A stretch of 5,798 bases of DNA from NCBI GenBank assembly GCA_038227745.1, contig JBBRPS010000665.1, positions 1 through 5,798 of the forward strand, in the 5' to 3' direction. The translations under genes and the position numbers were made by a program. The notes below the pieces were generated by a model, which made no database searches, had not been told where the DNA came from, and was given only the letters and a program-made list of their open reading frames with translations. The DNA is from DASPXY01 sp038227745. Its GTDB lineage: Bacteria > Planctomycetota > Planctomycetia > Gemmatales > Gemmataceae. Below, one piece after another: positions 1-5,798 of the stretch (positions are counted from its first letter, which is position 1; each line of letters starts with the position of its first letter).

Positions 1-56
1 GGCGGGGGCGGGGGGGGGGTGCCGGCCGTTTGGCGGAGCGGGGCGGCCGCATAACG

Positions 57-157
57 GGAAAGCCCCCTCCCCGCCGCCGGGCCAGGGGAGCAGTCTTATC
101 CCCCGGAAGTCTTGCCACACTTCCGGCCCGTCCCCTGGATTGCCGCGGGGCCTTTCC
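57..157. repeat. nested inverted repeat upstream of the phosphatase gene
   Basis: Three sets of complementary arms are nested around one centre. The inner pair is CCGGAAGT (103-110) with ACTTCCGG (119-126), leaving an 8-base loop. The middle pair is CCAGGGGA (82-89) with TCCCCTGG (131-138). The outer pair is GGAAAGCCCC (57-66) with GGGGcCTTTCC (147-157), which has one bulged C. Unpaired stretches of about 8-15 bases lie between the sets. The region could fold into a branched or interrupted RNA stem in the 5' leader of the gene at 225, could be the end of an upstream transcript, or could be a decayed mobile foldback. No T-run follows it. High GC makes chance pairing easier, so a function is not established. 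Confidence 0.45.
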
Positions 158-210
158 ATTAACTACCGCTGTCGGCCGGGGCGCGGCGGCCCTGGCGGGA
201 TCCGGGTCGT

Positions 211-218
211 GAGAGGGG
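211..218 (+). promoter_or_regulatory. ribosome binding site for the PhoD-like gene
   Basis: The purine tract GAGAGGGG ends 6 bases before the ATG at 225. This is a normal Shine-Dalgarno spacing and supports that start. No convincing sigma70-type promoter was found upstream in this GC-rich leader. Confidence 0.6.
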
Positions 219-224
219 ATCGTC

Positions 225-1658
225 ATGCGGCGGTATCGCTGGACGATGTTGGTGGTGTGCCTGTTCTGCCTGTCGGCGGCCTGGGCGGGGGCGGATGGAC
301 CGGGGGCGCCGCCGCGGCGCATCGCCTTCGGCTCGTGCGCCCAGCAGGACCGGCCACAGCCCATCTGGGAGGCGGTCGTCGCCGCCAAGCCCGACCTGTT
401 CCTGTTCCTCGGCGACACGATCTACGGCGACACCAAGGACATGGACGTGCTGCGCCAGAAGTACGGCCAACTCGCCGTCCTGCCCGGCTGGCAGAAGCTG
501 CGCAAGGCTTGCCCCATGCTGGCGACCTGGGACGACCACGACTACGGCGCCAACGACGCCGGCGCCGAGTACCCGAAGAAGGACGAGTCGCAACAGGTCT
601 TCCTCGACTTCTTCGGCGTGCCGAAGGACTCGCCGCGCCGCACCCAGAAGGGCGTCTACCACGCCGAGCTGTTCGGGCCACCGGAGAAACGGCTGCAGGT
701 CATCCTCCTCGACACGCGCTACTTCCGCAGTCCGCTGAAGAAGCGCGGTAAGTTCGTGCGTGATGTCGGTCCCTACGTCCCCAGCGACGACAGGACGGCG
801 ACCCTGCTCGGCGCGGCGCAGTGGCAGTGGCTGGAGCAACAGCTCAAGGTGCCGGCGAAGGTGCGCCTGCTCGGCTCCAGTATCCAGGTCGTGGCGGAGG
901 ACCACGGCTGGGAGAAGTGGCTCAACCTGCCGCACGAGCGCGAGCGCCTCTACAAGCTCCTGCGCGACACGAAGGCGAACGGCGTGATCGTGCTGAGCGG
1001 CGACCGCCACCTGGCCGAACTGTCCGTCATGGACGCGGGACTCGGCTACCCGCTGTATGACCTGACTTCCAGCGGCCTGAACCAGGCCTCCAAGGGCTGG
1101 CGCACGTTCGAGACGAACCGCCACCGTGTCGCCACGATGAACTACGGCGACAACTTCGGCACGGTCCTGATCGACTGGGACCGACCCGACCCGCTGATCC
1201 GGCTGCAGATCCGCGACGACGCCGGCGAGGTCACCATCCAGGAAAAGGTGCCCCTGAGCCTCCTCCAGCCCGGCTCGCTGAAGGCCAAGGGAACAGGGCC
1301 GTCGAAGTCGAAGGGGGCAGGCAAGGTGCGCCTGGTGACGGGCGAGGTGCTCACCCCCGAGTTGGTGACGAAGCTCGTGGACAAGCGCTGTACGATCGAG
1401 ATGGAGGTGCGGGCGACCGGCGGGACCGGGAAAAAAGTCTTCCTCAACTCGTCGCAGGATTTCCGCGGTGACGACAACTTCACGGTGGTGCTCGAGAAGG
1501 CCGCGCAGGCGAAGCTGAAGAAGGCCGGCGTGACGGAGCCGCGCACTCATTACCTGGGGAAGACGGTCCGCGTGACGGGGACGCTGTCGCGGTTCCGCGA
1601 GCGGCCGCAGATCCTGGTCTCCGACCCGGCGCAGATCGAGGTGCTCAACAAGAAGTGA
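225..1658 (+). CDS. exported PhoD-like alkaline phosphatase/phosphodiesterase with C-terminal OB-like domain
   Basis: This 477-residue protein belongs to the alkaline phosphatase D / metallophosphatase superfamily, which hydrolyses phosphate esters outside the cytoplasm using bound metals. Residues 1-23 look like a signal peptide: basic RRYR, a hydrophobic core at 8-19, and small residues at AWAGA for cleavage. Family motifs appear in order: FGSC at 35-38, LGDTIYGDT at 62-70, WDDHDYG at 102-108, LDTRYF at 162-167 and SGDRH at 258-262; the Asp and His residues are the expected metal ligands. A Lys/Gly/Ser-rich linker (about 349-370) leads to a separate C-terminal domain (about 372-477) with FLNSSQDF at 406-413, GKTVRVTG at 445-452 and RPQILVSDP at 460-468. 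I read this domain as an OB-like beta-barrel of the kind common in planctomycete proteins; that is recognition by eye. The start is supported by the ribosome binding site and signal peptide. The substrate cannot be read from the sequence. A palindrome directly follows the stop codon. Confidence 0.88.
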   Translation: MRRYRWTMLVVCLFCLSAAWAGADGPGAPPRRIAFGSCAQQDRPQPIWEAVVAAKPDLFLFLGDTIYGDTKDMDVLRQKYGQLAVLPGWQKLRKACPMLATWDDHDYGANDAGAEYPKKDESQQVFLDFFGVPKDSPRRTQKGVYHAELFGPPEKRLQVILLDTRYFRSPLKKRGKFVRDVGPYVPSDDRTATLLGAAQWQWLEQQLKVPAKVRLLGSSIQVVAEDHGWEKWLNLPHERERLYKLLRDTKANGVIVLSGDRHLAELSVMDAGLGYPLYDLTSSGLNQASKGWRTFETNRHRVATMNYGDNFGTVLIDWDRPDPLIRLQIRDDAGEVTIQEKVPLSLLQPGSLKAKGTGPSKSKGAGKVRLVTGEVLTPELVTKLVDKRCTIEMEVRATGGTGKKVFLNSSQDFRGDDNFTVVLEKAAQAKLKKAGVTEPRTHYLGKTVRVTGTLSRFRERPQILVSDPAQIEVLNKK

Positions 1659-1659
1659 C

Positions 1660-1729
1660 TCGGATCGTGGGTCAGGACTCCGCTCCTGACAGGTCGATGT
1701 CAGGAGCGGAGTCCTGACCCACAATCCGA
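1660..1729. repeat. REP-like nested palindrome, 32-bp arms
   Basis: The arms at 1660-1691 and 1698-1729 are reverse complements with one mismatch (C at 1666 against the equivalent of T) around a 6-base loop. Each arm contains its own smaller hairpin: GTCAGGA-6-TCCTGAC at 1671-1690 and again at 1699-1718. The element therefore holds four copies of GTCAGGA in alternating orientation, the layout of paired REP sequences (BIME-like units). It begins two bases after the phosphatase stop codon, a typical place for REP elements. It could protect the transcript 3' end or reduce read-through, but no T-run follows, so it is not a textbook intrinsic terminator. Confidence 0.8.
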
Positions 1730-1781
1730 CAGCGCGGGGCGGCTGCACATCAGAACAGCAGAAGCCATAGGCGGGCGCTGT

Positions 1782-1787
1782 TACAAT
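1782..1787 (+). promoter_or_regulatory. possible -10 box for the McrB-like gene
   Basis: TACAAT matches five of six bases of the bacterial -10 consensus in an AT-poor region, about 45 bases before the ATG at 1832. No good -35 hexamer lies at 16-18 bases upstream; the best match is two of six. The position after the palindrome fits a separate promoter for the fusion gene, but the evidence is a single hexamer. Confidence 0.25.
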
Positions 1788-1831
1788 CGACCCAGGAAAC
1801 GTCGCCGCCACCCAGCGCAACCGGCTTTACC

Positions 1832-4672
1832 ATGAGGGGAACACACCAGCCGCTGCCGCTCATCCCGCTGCTCCGCGCGTACACCGACGCCGGCCCCGCC
1901 GGCGCGGAGGGACTGGGCAAACTCCCCGTCTTCGGGCCGCGCTTCCAGGCGGTCCTCGCGGCGCCCGGCACCTTCCTCAACGAGGCCTTTCTCGACCGCG
2001 CCGCCGAGGCGGAGTTCCGCGAGGCGCTGGCCGCGTTCTACCAGCAGTGCGTGCAGCCGCCGTTGCAGCTGGCCGCCCTCCACCGCCGCGCCGGCCTGGT
2101 GCGGCACGCCCTCGCCCACCTCCTGCACTGCCCCGACCCGCTCCTCAAGAAGGCCGGCCGCTTCCTTGATCCCGGCGGCGCCTACCACGTTGCGGGCCTC
2201 GGCCCCGCGTTCTGGACGGCCCTGTTTCAGGCGCTCGACCCGCTCCGTCACTCCGGCTGGGTCGGCGCCGTGCCGCTCGGCCTGCGCCGCCTGGCCCTGC
2301 TCCGCCGCACGGCCGCCGCGAGCCCCGGCCGCACCTACGCCGCCCTCCTCGACGCCTACGCCCGCCTGCGCGACCTGGCCCCGGAACTGACCGCCCTGCA
2401 CCTCGACCACTTCCTCAGCCTGGTCGCGACCATGCGCGGGCGCACCCTCACCTCGGGGCGGCTGGCGCTGGGGCCGGACCTGCCCGCGGTGATCCGCCGC
2501 GAGCGCGCCCGTGTACCGCTGCGGCGCCGCCTCAAGGAGCGCGGCCGGGCCTTGCAAACGGCGCGGGAGGAACTGGAGGCGGGGCTGAAGAGCGAGGACG
2601 GCGCTCGCCTCGGCGCCGCCCTGGTGCTCGCCGCCGACGCGCCGCGCCAGGCGGCCCTCGACTGGGACCGGCACGGCGAGGCGCTGGCGTTGTGGCTGGG
2701 ACGGCTGTGGGAGGCGGACGACCCTTACGAAACGCTCGACGCCTTCTGGCGCTCCGACGCCATCCCCGGCGCCGGCCTGTGGCTGCCGACGGCCGTGCTG
2801 CACCTGAAGGACCCGCGCCGCTTCCACGTCTGGGACGACGCGGCGCGCCAGGGTTATGCCGCGCTCGGCGAGGGCGCGGAGGAGGGCGCCGCCGCCGAGC
2901 GCTATCGGCTGTTCAACGAGGGCATCGCCTGGCTGCGCGACCAGCATCGGCTGCACCCGTTCGAGGCCCCCGCCGTCCTGGCCGCCTGCGCCGACGTTGG
3001 GGAGGCCGACGGCGAAGCGGCGGGCACGCGCGGCGCGGCGGTCTTCGGCGGCTTCTGCGCCGACACCTTCCGCTTCCTCGACGAGCTGGCCGCGAGCAAC
3101 AGCCGGGCGTGGATGGACGGGCAGCGCGCGCGCTACCGCTTCGCGGTGCGCGAGCCGCTCGTGGAATTGTGCCGGGCCCTGGCCGAGCGCTACGTCGAGC
3201 CGGTGCTGCGCCGCGAGTGGGGCTGGGAACTGGAGACGGCGGCGCGCAACGGCCGGGCGCTGACGAGCATTTGCAAGAACGACTACGGCAAGTCGGTGCC
3301 GTACCAGACGGCCCTGTGGGTGACGTTCTGCCGGCGGCCGGGCGGCAAACGCAACGACGCCCAGTTCTTCGTCCGCCTCGACCAGGCGGGCCTGAGTTAC
3401 GGCTGGCGCCTGGGGCGCGAGGCGCGCGACGCGGGGCGCCTGTTCCGCCGTAACGTGCAGGAGCATGCCGACCTGCTCTATCGGGCCTTGAGCCGCGGCG
3501 GTGCCGCCGCCGACTGCCGCTTCGCCACGAGCGAGGATCTCATCGCGGGCGTCCCGCTCGCCGGCCCCGGGGACCTGCGCGCCTGGGCGACGGGCAAGTC
3601 GCTGGTCGCGGGCAAGGTGCTGCCGGCCGCATCGCCGCTGCTGACGTCGGACGACCTGGTCGGCGAGATCCTGCTGACATTCGACCGCCTCCTGCCGGCT
3701 TACGCCTGCGCTGCCGGCGCGGAGCCGCAGACGCTGCTCGGGAGGCGTGCCGGCGACGCCCCCGCCGAGAGCGACTATACGGCGGCCGACTTCCACCGCG
3801 ACACGTTCCTGCCGCAGGACTGGCTGCGCCGGGCGCAGACGCTGCTCGGCCTCAAGCGGCAGCTCATCCTGCAGGGCGTGCCGGGGACGGGCAAGACGTT
3901 CGTGGCCCGCTGCCTCGCCCGGCTGCTGGCCGGCGGCCGCGACAACGTGGTGCGGCTGGTGCAGTTCCACCCCGCCTACAGCTACGAGGAGTTCGTGGAG
4001 GGCATCAAGGCGAAATCGGTGGAGGTGGACGGCCGGCACGACGTGACGTACCCGGTGGAGGACGGCCTGCTGTGTACCTTCGCCGACCGGGCCGCCAGGG
4101 CGCCGTCGCAGCCGCACGTGCTGGTGATCGACGAGATCAACCGCGGCAACCTGCCGCGCATCTTCGGCGAGCTGCTCTACCTGCTGGAGTACCGCGACCA
4201 GGGCATCGCCCTGCCGTACTCGCGGCGCGACTTCCGCCTGCCGGCGAACCTGTACCTGCTCGGCACGATGAACGCCGCGGACCGCTCGGTGGCGCTGATC
4301 GACCAGGCGCTGCGGCGGCGCTTCTCGTTCCTCGACATGCCGCCCGACGCCGCGGTGCTGGCGGCGTGGCTGCACACGCACCCGCCGCGCGCCGGGGCCG
4401 AGTTCGCGGAGCGCGTGGTCGATCTGTTCGGCCGGCTGAACGCGCGGCTGCGTGAGGATCTCGGGCCGCACCAGCAGGTCGGCCACAGTTACTTCATGGT
4501 GCCGGACCTGGACGAGGCGCGGCTGGGCGTCTTGTGGGAGCACCACGTGCTGCCGCTGCTGGACGAGTATTTCGCAGGCCAGCCCGGCCGCGTGGCGGCG
4601 TACGCACTGGAGCGGCTGAGCGGCGAGCGCCGCGAGGGGCGCAAGCGGCCGGCGCCGGCGAGCCAGGGGTAG
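1832..4672 (+). CDS. McrB-type AAA+ NTPase fused to a DUF2461-like domain and a duplicated N-terminal module
   Basis: This 946-residue protein has three parts. (1) Residues 1-400 are mostly helical and hold two diverged copies of one module, about 102-181 and 297-370. Both contain a G.G....TA......DP.R...W core and a later Y(x7)A.LRD. The second, IPGAG...TAVLH, resembles helix-hairpin-helix glycosylase-like folds (inference). (2) Residues about 405-640 resemble DUF2461 (TIGR02453), a family of unknown function: FRFLDELAASNSRAW at 413-427, KNDYGKSVPYQ at 482-492 and QFFVRL at 511-516. (3) Residues about 660-925 are a McrB-like motor: Walker A GVPGTGKT 682-689, VQFHPAYSYEEF 710-721, Walker B LVIDE 764-768 followed by INRGN, MNAADRS 813-819, the ALRRRFSF arginine region 826-833, and GHSYFM 884-889. 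McrB subunits form NTP-driven rings that activate the McrC nuclease. All motor motifs are intact, so it is probably active. No nuclease motif or McrC was recognised. The ATG at 1832 has no clear Shine-Dalgarno; the next Met is about residue 201, within the helical region. The role is uncertain; phage or foreign-DNA defence is the leading guess. Confidence 0.85.
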   Translation: MRGTHQPLPLIPLLRAYTDAGPAGAEGLGKLPVFGPRFQAVLAAPGTFLNEAFLDRAAEAEFREALAAFYQQCVQPPLQLAALHRRAGLVRHALAHLLHCPDPLLKKAGRFLDPGGAYHVAGLGPAFWTALFQALDPLRHSGWVGAVPLGLRRLALLRRTAAASPGRTYAALLDAYARLRDLAPELTALHLDHFLSLVATMRGRTLTSGRLALGPDLPAVIRRERARVPLRRRLKERGRALQTAREELEAGLKSEDGARLGAALVLAADAPRQAALDWDRHGEALALWLGRLWEADDPYETLDAFWRSDAIPGAGLWLPTAVLHLKDPRRFHVWDDAARQGYAALGEGAEEGAAAERYRLFNEGIAWLRDQHRLHPFEAPAVLAACADVGEADGEAAGTRGAAVFGGFCADTFRFLDELAASNSRAWMDGQRARYRFAVREPLVELCRALAERYVEPVLRREWGWELETAARNGRALTSICKNDYGKSVPYQTALWVTFCRRPGGKRNDAQFFVRLDQAGLSYGWRLGREARDAGRLFRRNVQEHADLLYRALSRGGAAADCRFATSEDLIAGVPLAGPGDLRAWATGKSLVAGKVLPAASPLLTSDDLVGEILLTFDRLLPAYACAAGAEPQTLLGRRAGDAPAESDYTAADFHRDTFLPQDWLRRAQTLLGLKRQLILQGVPGTGKTFVARCLARLLAGGRDNVVRLVQFHPAYSYEEFVEGIKAKSVEVDGRHDVTYPVEDGLLCTFADRAARAPSQPHVLVIDEINRGNLPRIFGELLYLLEYRDQGIALPYSRRDFRLPANLYLLGTMNAADRSVALIDQALRRRFSFLDMPPDAAVLAAWLHTHPPRAGAEFAERVVDLFGRLNARLREDLGPHQQVGHSYFMVPDLDEARLGVLWEHHVLPLLDEYFAGQPGRVAAYALERLSGERREGRKRPAPASQG

Positions 4673-4700
4673 CGCGCGGCCGGGTCGAGGGCTGATGGGG

Positions 4701-4705
4701 GGAGG
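4701..4705 (+). promoter_or_regulatory. ribosome binding site for the methyltransferase-like gene
   Basis: GGAGG, inside the longer purine run GGGGGGAGG, ends only 2 bases before the GTG at 4708. The spacing is short, but an in-frame TGA at 4693-4695 rules out a longer reading frame. The next in-frame alternative, TTG at 4726, would remove the first six residues and lies farther from the purines at 4701-4705. Confidence 0.45.
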
Positions 4706-4707
4706 CC

Positions 4708-5574
4708 GTGGACGACTTCTGGGATTTGTTCATCGAACCGATCCTTGTCCGGCGGCAACCGGGGAGCATCGTCGAGGTCGGGGCCGAGCACGGGCGGACC
4801 ACACGGTTGCTCCTGGGGTTCTGCGGCCGCCATCGCAGCGTGCTCCATTGCATCGAGCCGGCCCCGCGGTTCGATCCGGCTCGCCTGGAGCAGGAATACG
4901 GCGCGCGTCTCATCCTCCACCAGGGGTTGAGCCTGCAGATGCTACCCCACGTCGATCGTTTCGAGGTGGTGCTCAGCGATGGGGACCACAATTGGTACAC
5001 GGTCTATCACGAGCTGAAACTCATCGAGCGGCGCTGCCACGAACTGGGCCAGCCTTTCCCGCTGGTCCTGCTGCACGACGTCGGCTGGCCGTACGGGCGC
5101 CGGGACATGTACTATAACCCGGACAACATTCCTCCGCAGTACCGCCATCCCTGGGCCAGGAAGGGAATCGTCCTGGGGGTGTCGGCCCTCCAGGATCGGG
5201 GAGGCCTGAACCCCCACCTGTGCCACGCCGACCATGAGCACGGCCCACGGAACGGGGTGTTGACGGCGGTCGAGGATTTCCTCGAGGAAGCAGGGCAGCC
5301 GCTGGAATTGGTAACGATACCAGGCCTGTTCGGCTTCGCGGTGCTTTTCCCTTCAGGCCTTCAGGGTCAACACGAGGATCTGGTGCGGTTCCTCCGCGCC
5401 CTGGAACTGACGCCGGTCATGAAGCAGTACGTGGAGCGCTGCGAGGCGTTGCGCATCGCCCTGGACGGTAGTCTTCGGGAGTACGACGCCGCGCTGCGAG
5501 AGTGCCACGCGCGCCTGGGCGAACTGGGCAGGCCGGCACCTCCCGGCGCGCAATTCGAGGTGGGATTCACGTAG
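4708..5574 (+). CDS. class I SAM-dependent methyltransferase-like protein (Methyltransf_24 type)
   Basis: This 288-residue protein starts at GTG. It opens with FWDLFIEPIL and a motif I-type SAM-binding loop, VEVGAEHGRTT (22-32). HCIEPAPRF follows near 50-58, where the acidic residue normally contacts the SAM ribose. LSDGDHNWYTVYHEL (89-103) matches the DGDH signature of the Methyltransf_24 group. LLHDVGWPYGRRDMYY (121-136) is an acidic/aromatic segment typical of a subgroup often found beside glycan or surface-polysaccharide genes (recalled family knowledge). NGVLTAVEDFL lies near 183-193, and the last 60 or so residues are helical, probably coiled coil. There is no DNA-methylase DPPY/NPPY motif, so it is unlikely to be a restriction-modification methylase. 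It lies 35 bases after the McrB-like gene on the same strand, so co-transcription is possible. Its GC is visibly lower: hand-counted 60-base lines gave about 58-67%, against 72-82% in the preceding gene. Its TAG stop lies inside the next foldback. The substrate is unknown. Confidence 0.8.
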   Translation: MDDFWDLFIEPILVRRQPGSIVEVGAEHGRTTRLLLGFCGRHRSVLHCIEPAPRFDPARLEQEYGARLILHQGLSLQMLPHVDRFEVVLSDGDHNWYTVYHELKLIERRCHELGQPFPLVLLHDVGWPYGRRDMYYNPDNIPPQYRHPWARKGIVLGVSALQDRGGLNPHLCHADHEHGPRNGVLTAVEDFLEEAGQPLELVTIPGLFGFAVLFPSGLQGQHEDLVRFLRALELTPVMKQYVERCEALRIALDGSLREYDAALRECHARLGELGRPAPPGAQFEVGFT

Positions 5575-5661
5575 TATACCGCAGGCAGTTGACTTCTTCC
5601 TCCCCTCGCCCCCGCGTACAGGGGCGAGGGGAGGAAGAAGTCAACTGCCTCCACTATACTA
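5572..5661. mobile_element. MITE-like foldback element with 41-bp terminal inverted arms
   Basis: The arms at 5572-5612 and 5621-5661 are reverse complements at 38 of 41 positions, with an 8-base loop (CGCGTACA). The mismatches are confined to positions 7-10 of the left arm, leaving TAGTATA/TATACTA at the ends and a 31-bp perfect inner stem. The inner stem is pyrimidine-rich on one strand (GACTTCTTCCTCCCC). The element encodes nothing. The outermost TA on both sides would fit a TA target duplication as made by IS630/Tc1-type transposases, though the palindrome makes this ambiguous. Its left end supplies the TAG stop of the upstream gene. As RNA it would form a very stable 3' hairpin, but no T-run follows. 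Confidence 0.7.
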
Positions 5662-5779
5662 GGAGACTGTCCGATTATAGCTCGTCGCCTATTCTGTCAG
5701 CTGGAGATAACGGACGCAAGACGGGGGCGTCCTCCCGCGCTGTCGGACTCCGTCTGCTTTCCTCTCGGCTGGAGCACGC

Positions 5780-5798
5780 ATGGCTACCCCGCGTCGCA
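5780..5798 (+). CDS. possible start of a further gene, cut by the window edge
   Basis: The ATG at 5780 is preceded by GGAG at 5771-5774, leaving 5 bases between them, and reads MATPRR up to the window end. The preceding 118 bases (5662-5779) hold no other convincing frame or RNA gene; AT-rich patches near 5672-5695 could include a promoter, but no paired hexamers stand out. Six codons are too few to identify a product. Confidence 0.4.

Noticed and set aside
1660..1729. Classical rho-independent terminator
   Set aside because: The stem is long and stable but no T-run follows; the bases after it are ACAGCGCGGGGC-like. The nested repeat structure fits a REP-type element better.
159..1820. A 553-codon open frame on the minus strand opposite the phosphatase gene
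   Set aside because: It has no recognisable motif, runs straight through the palindrome at 1660-1729, and lies opposite a gene with a signal peptide, ribosome binding site and intact PhoD-family motifs.
1781..4546. A 921-codon open frame on the minus strand opposite the McrB-like gene
   Set aside because: Its translation is rich in Arg, Ala, Gly, Gln and Val with no recognisable domain, whereas the plus strand carries ordered McrB motifs. Long antisense frames are expected in DNA with such GC-rich third codon positions.
4695..5117. An alternative plus-strand frame starting at the ATG at 4695
   Set aside because: It overlaps the methyltransferase-like gene in another frame, has a low-complexity Arg/Pro/Gly-rich translation and ends after 140 codons. 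The overlapping frame at 4708 shows conserved motifs.
4675..5574. The gene after the McrB-like gene as an mcrC nuclease or a restriction-modification DNA methylase
   Set aside because: The translation shows a SAM loop and DGDH signature of small-molecule or glycan methyltransferases. It has no PD-(D/E)XK pattern and no DPPY/NPPY or PCQ motif.
1..5798. CRISPR array, tRNA or rRNA genes
   Set aside because: No series of regularly spaced direct repeats was seen; the only clear repeats are two single foldbacks and one nested inverted repeat. No tRNA cloverleaf or rRNA signature was recognised by eye.

Overview
The window is GC-rich bacterial DNA with three complete plus-strand genes, the possible first codons of a fourth at the right edge, and two long foldback repeats in the gaps. 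The base composition, an alkaline-phosphatase-D protein with a C-terminal OB-like domain ending in an RPQI..V.DP.QI.V motif, and the abundant foldback DNA suggest a planctomycete of the Gemmata type. That placement is inference; no rRNA or other phylogenetic marker is present.

Layout: positions 1-224 are non-coding. They begin with a G-run and contain a nested inverted repeat (57-157) and a good ribosome binding site. Positions 225-1658 encode an exported PhoD-like phosphatase/phosphodiesterase with an OB-like tail. A 70-bp nested palindrome (1660-1729) begins two bases after its stop codon. Positions 1832-4672 encode a 946-residue multidomain protein: an N-terminal region with two diverged copies of one module, a DUF2461-like middle, and a McrB-type AAA+ NTPase at the C-terminus. 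After a 35-bp gap, 4708-5574 encodes a class I SAM-dependent methyltransferase-like protein. Its stop codon lies inside the left end of a 90-bp near-perfect foldback (5572-5661). The remaining bases are intergenic, up to a possible new start at 5780.

The most unusual gene is the McrB-like fusion. McrB proteins are the NTP-driven motor subunits of McrBC-type restriction systems and normally act with the nuclease subunit McrC. No McrC is visible here, and the next gene is a small-molecule or glycan-type methyltransferase rather than a nuclease. The protein could be an orphan or stand-alone conflict system in which the DUF2461-like region and the duplicated module supply recognition or effector function, or it could have another role. 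The three genes show no clear common pathway. The phosphatase is separated from the fusion gene by the palindrome. The methyltransferase is close enough to the fusion gene for co-transcription, but its visibly lower GC suggests a different history.
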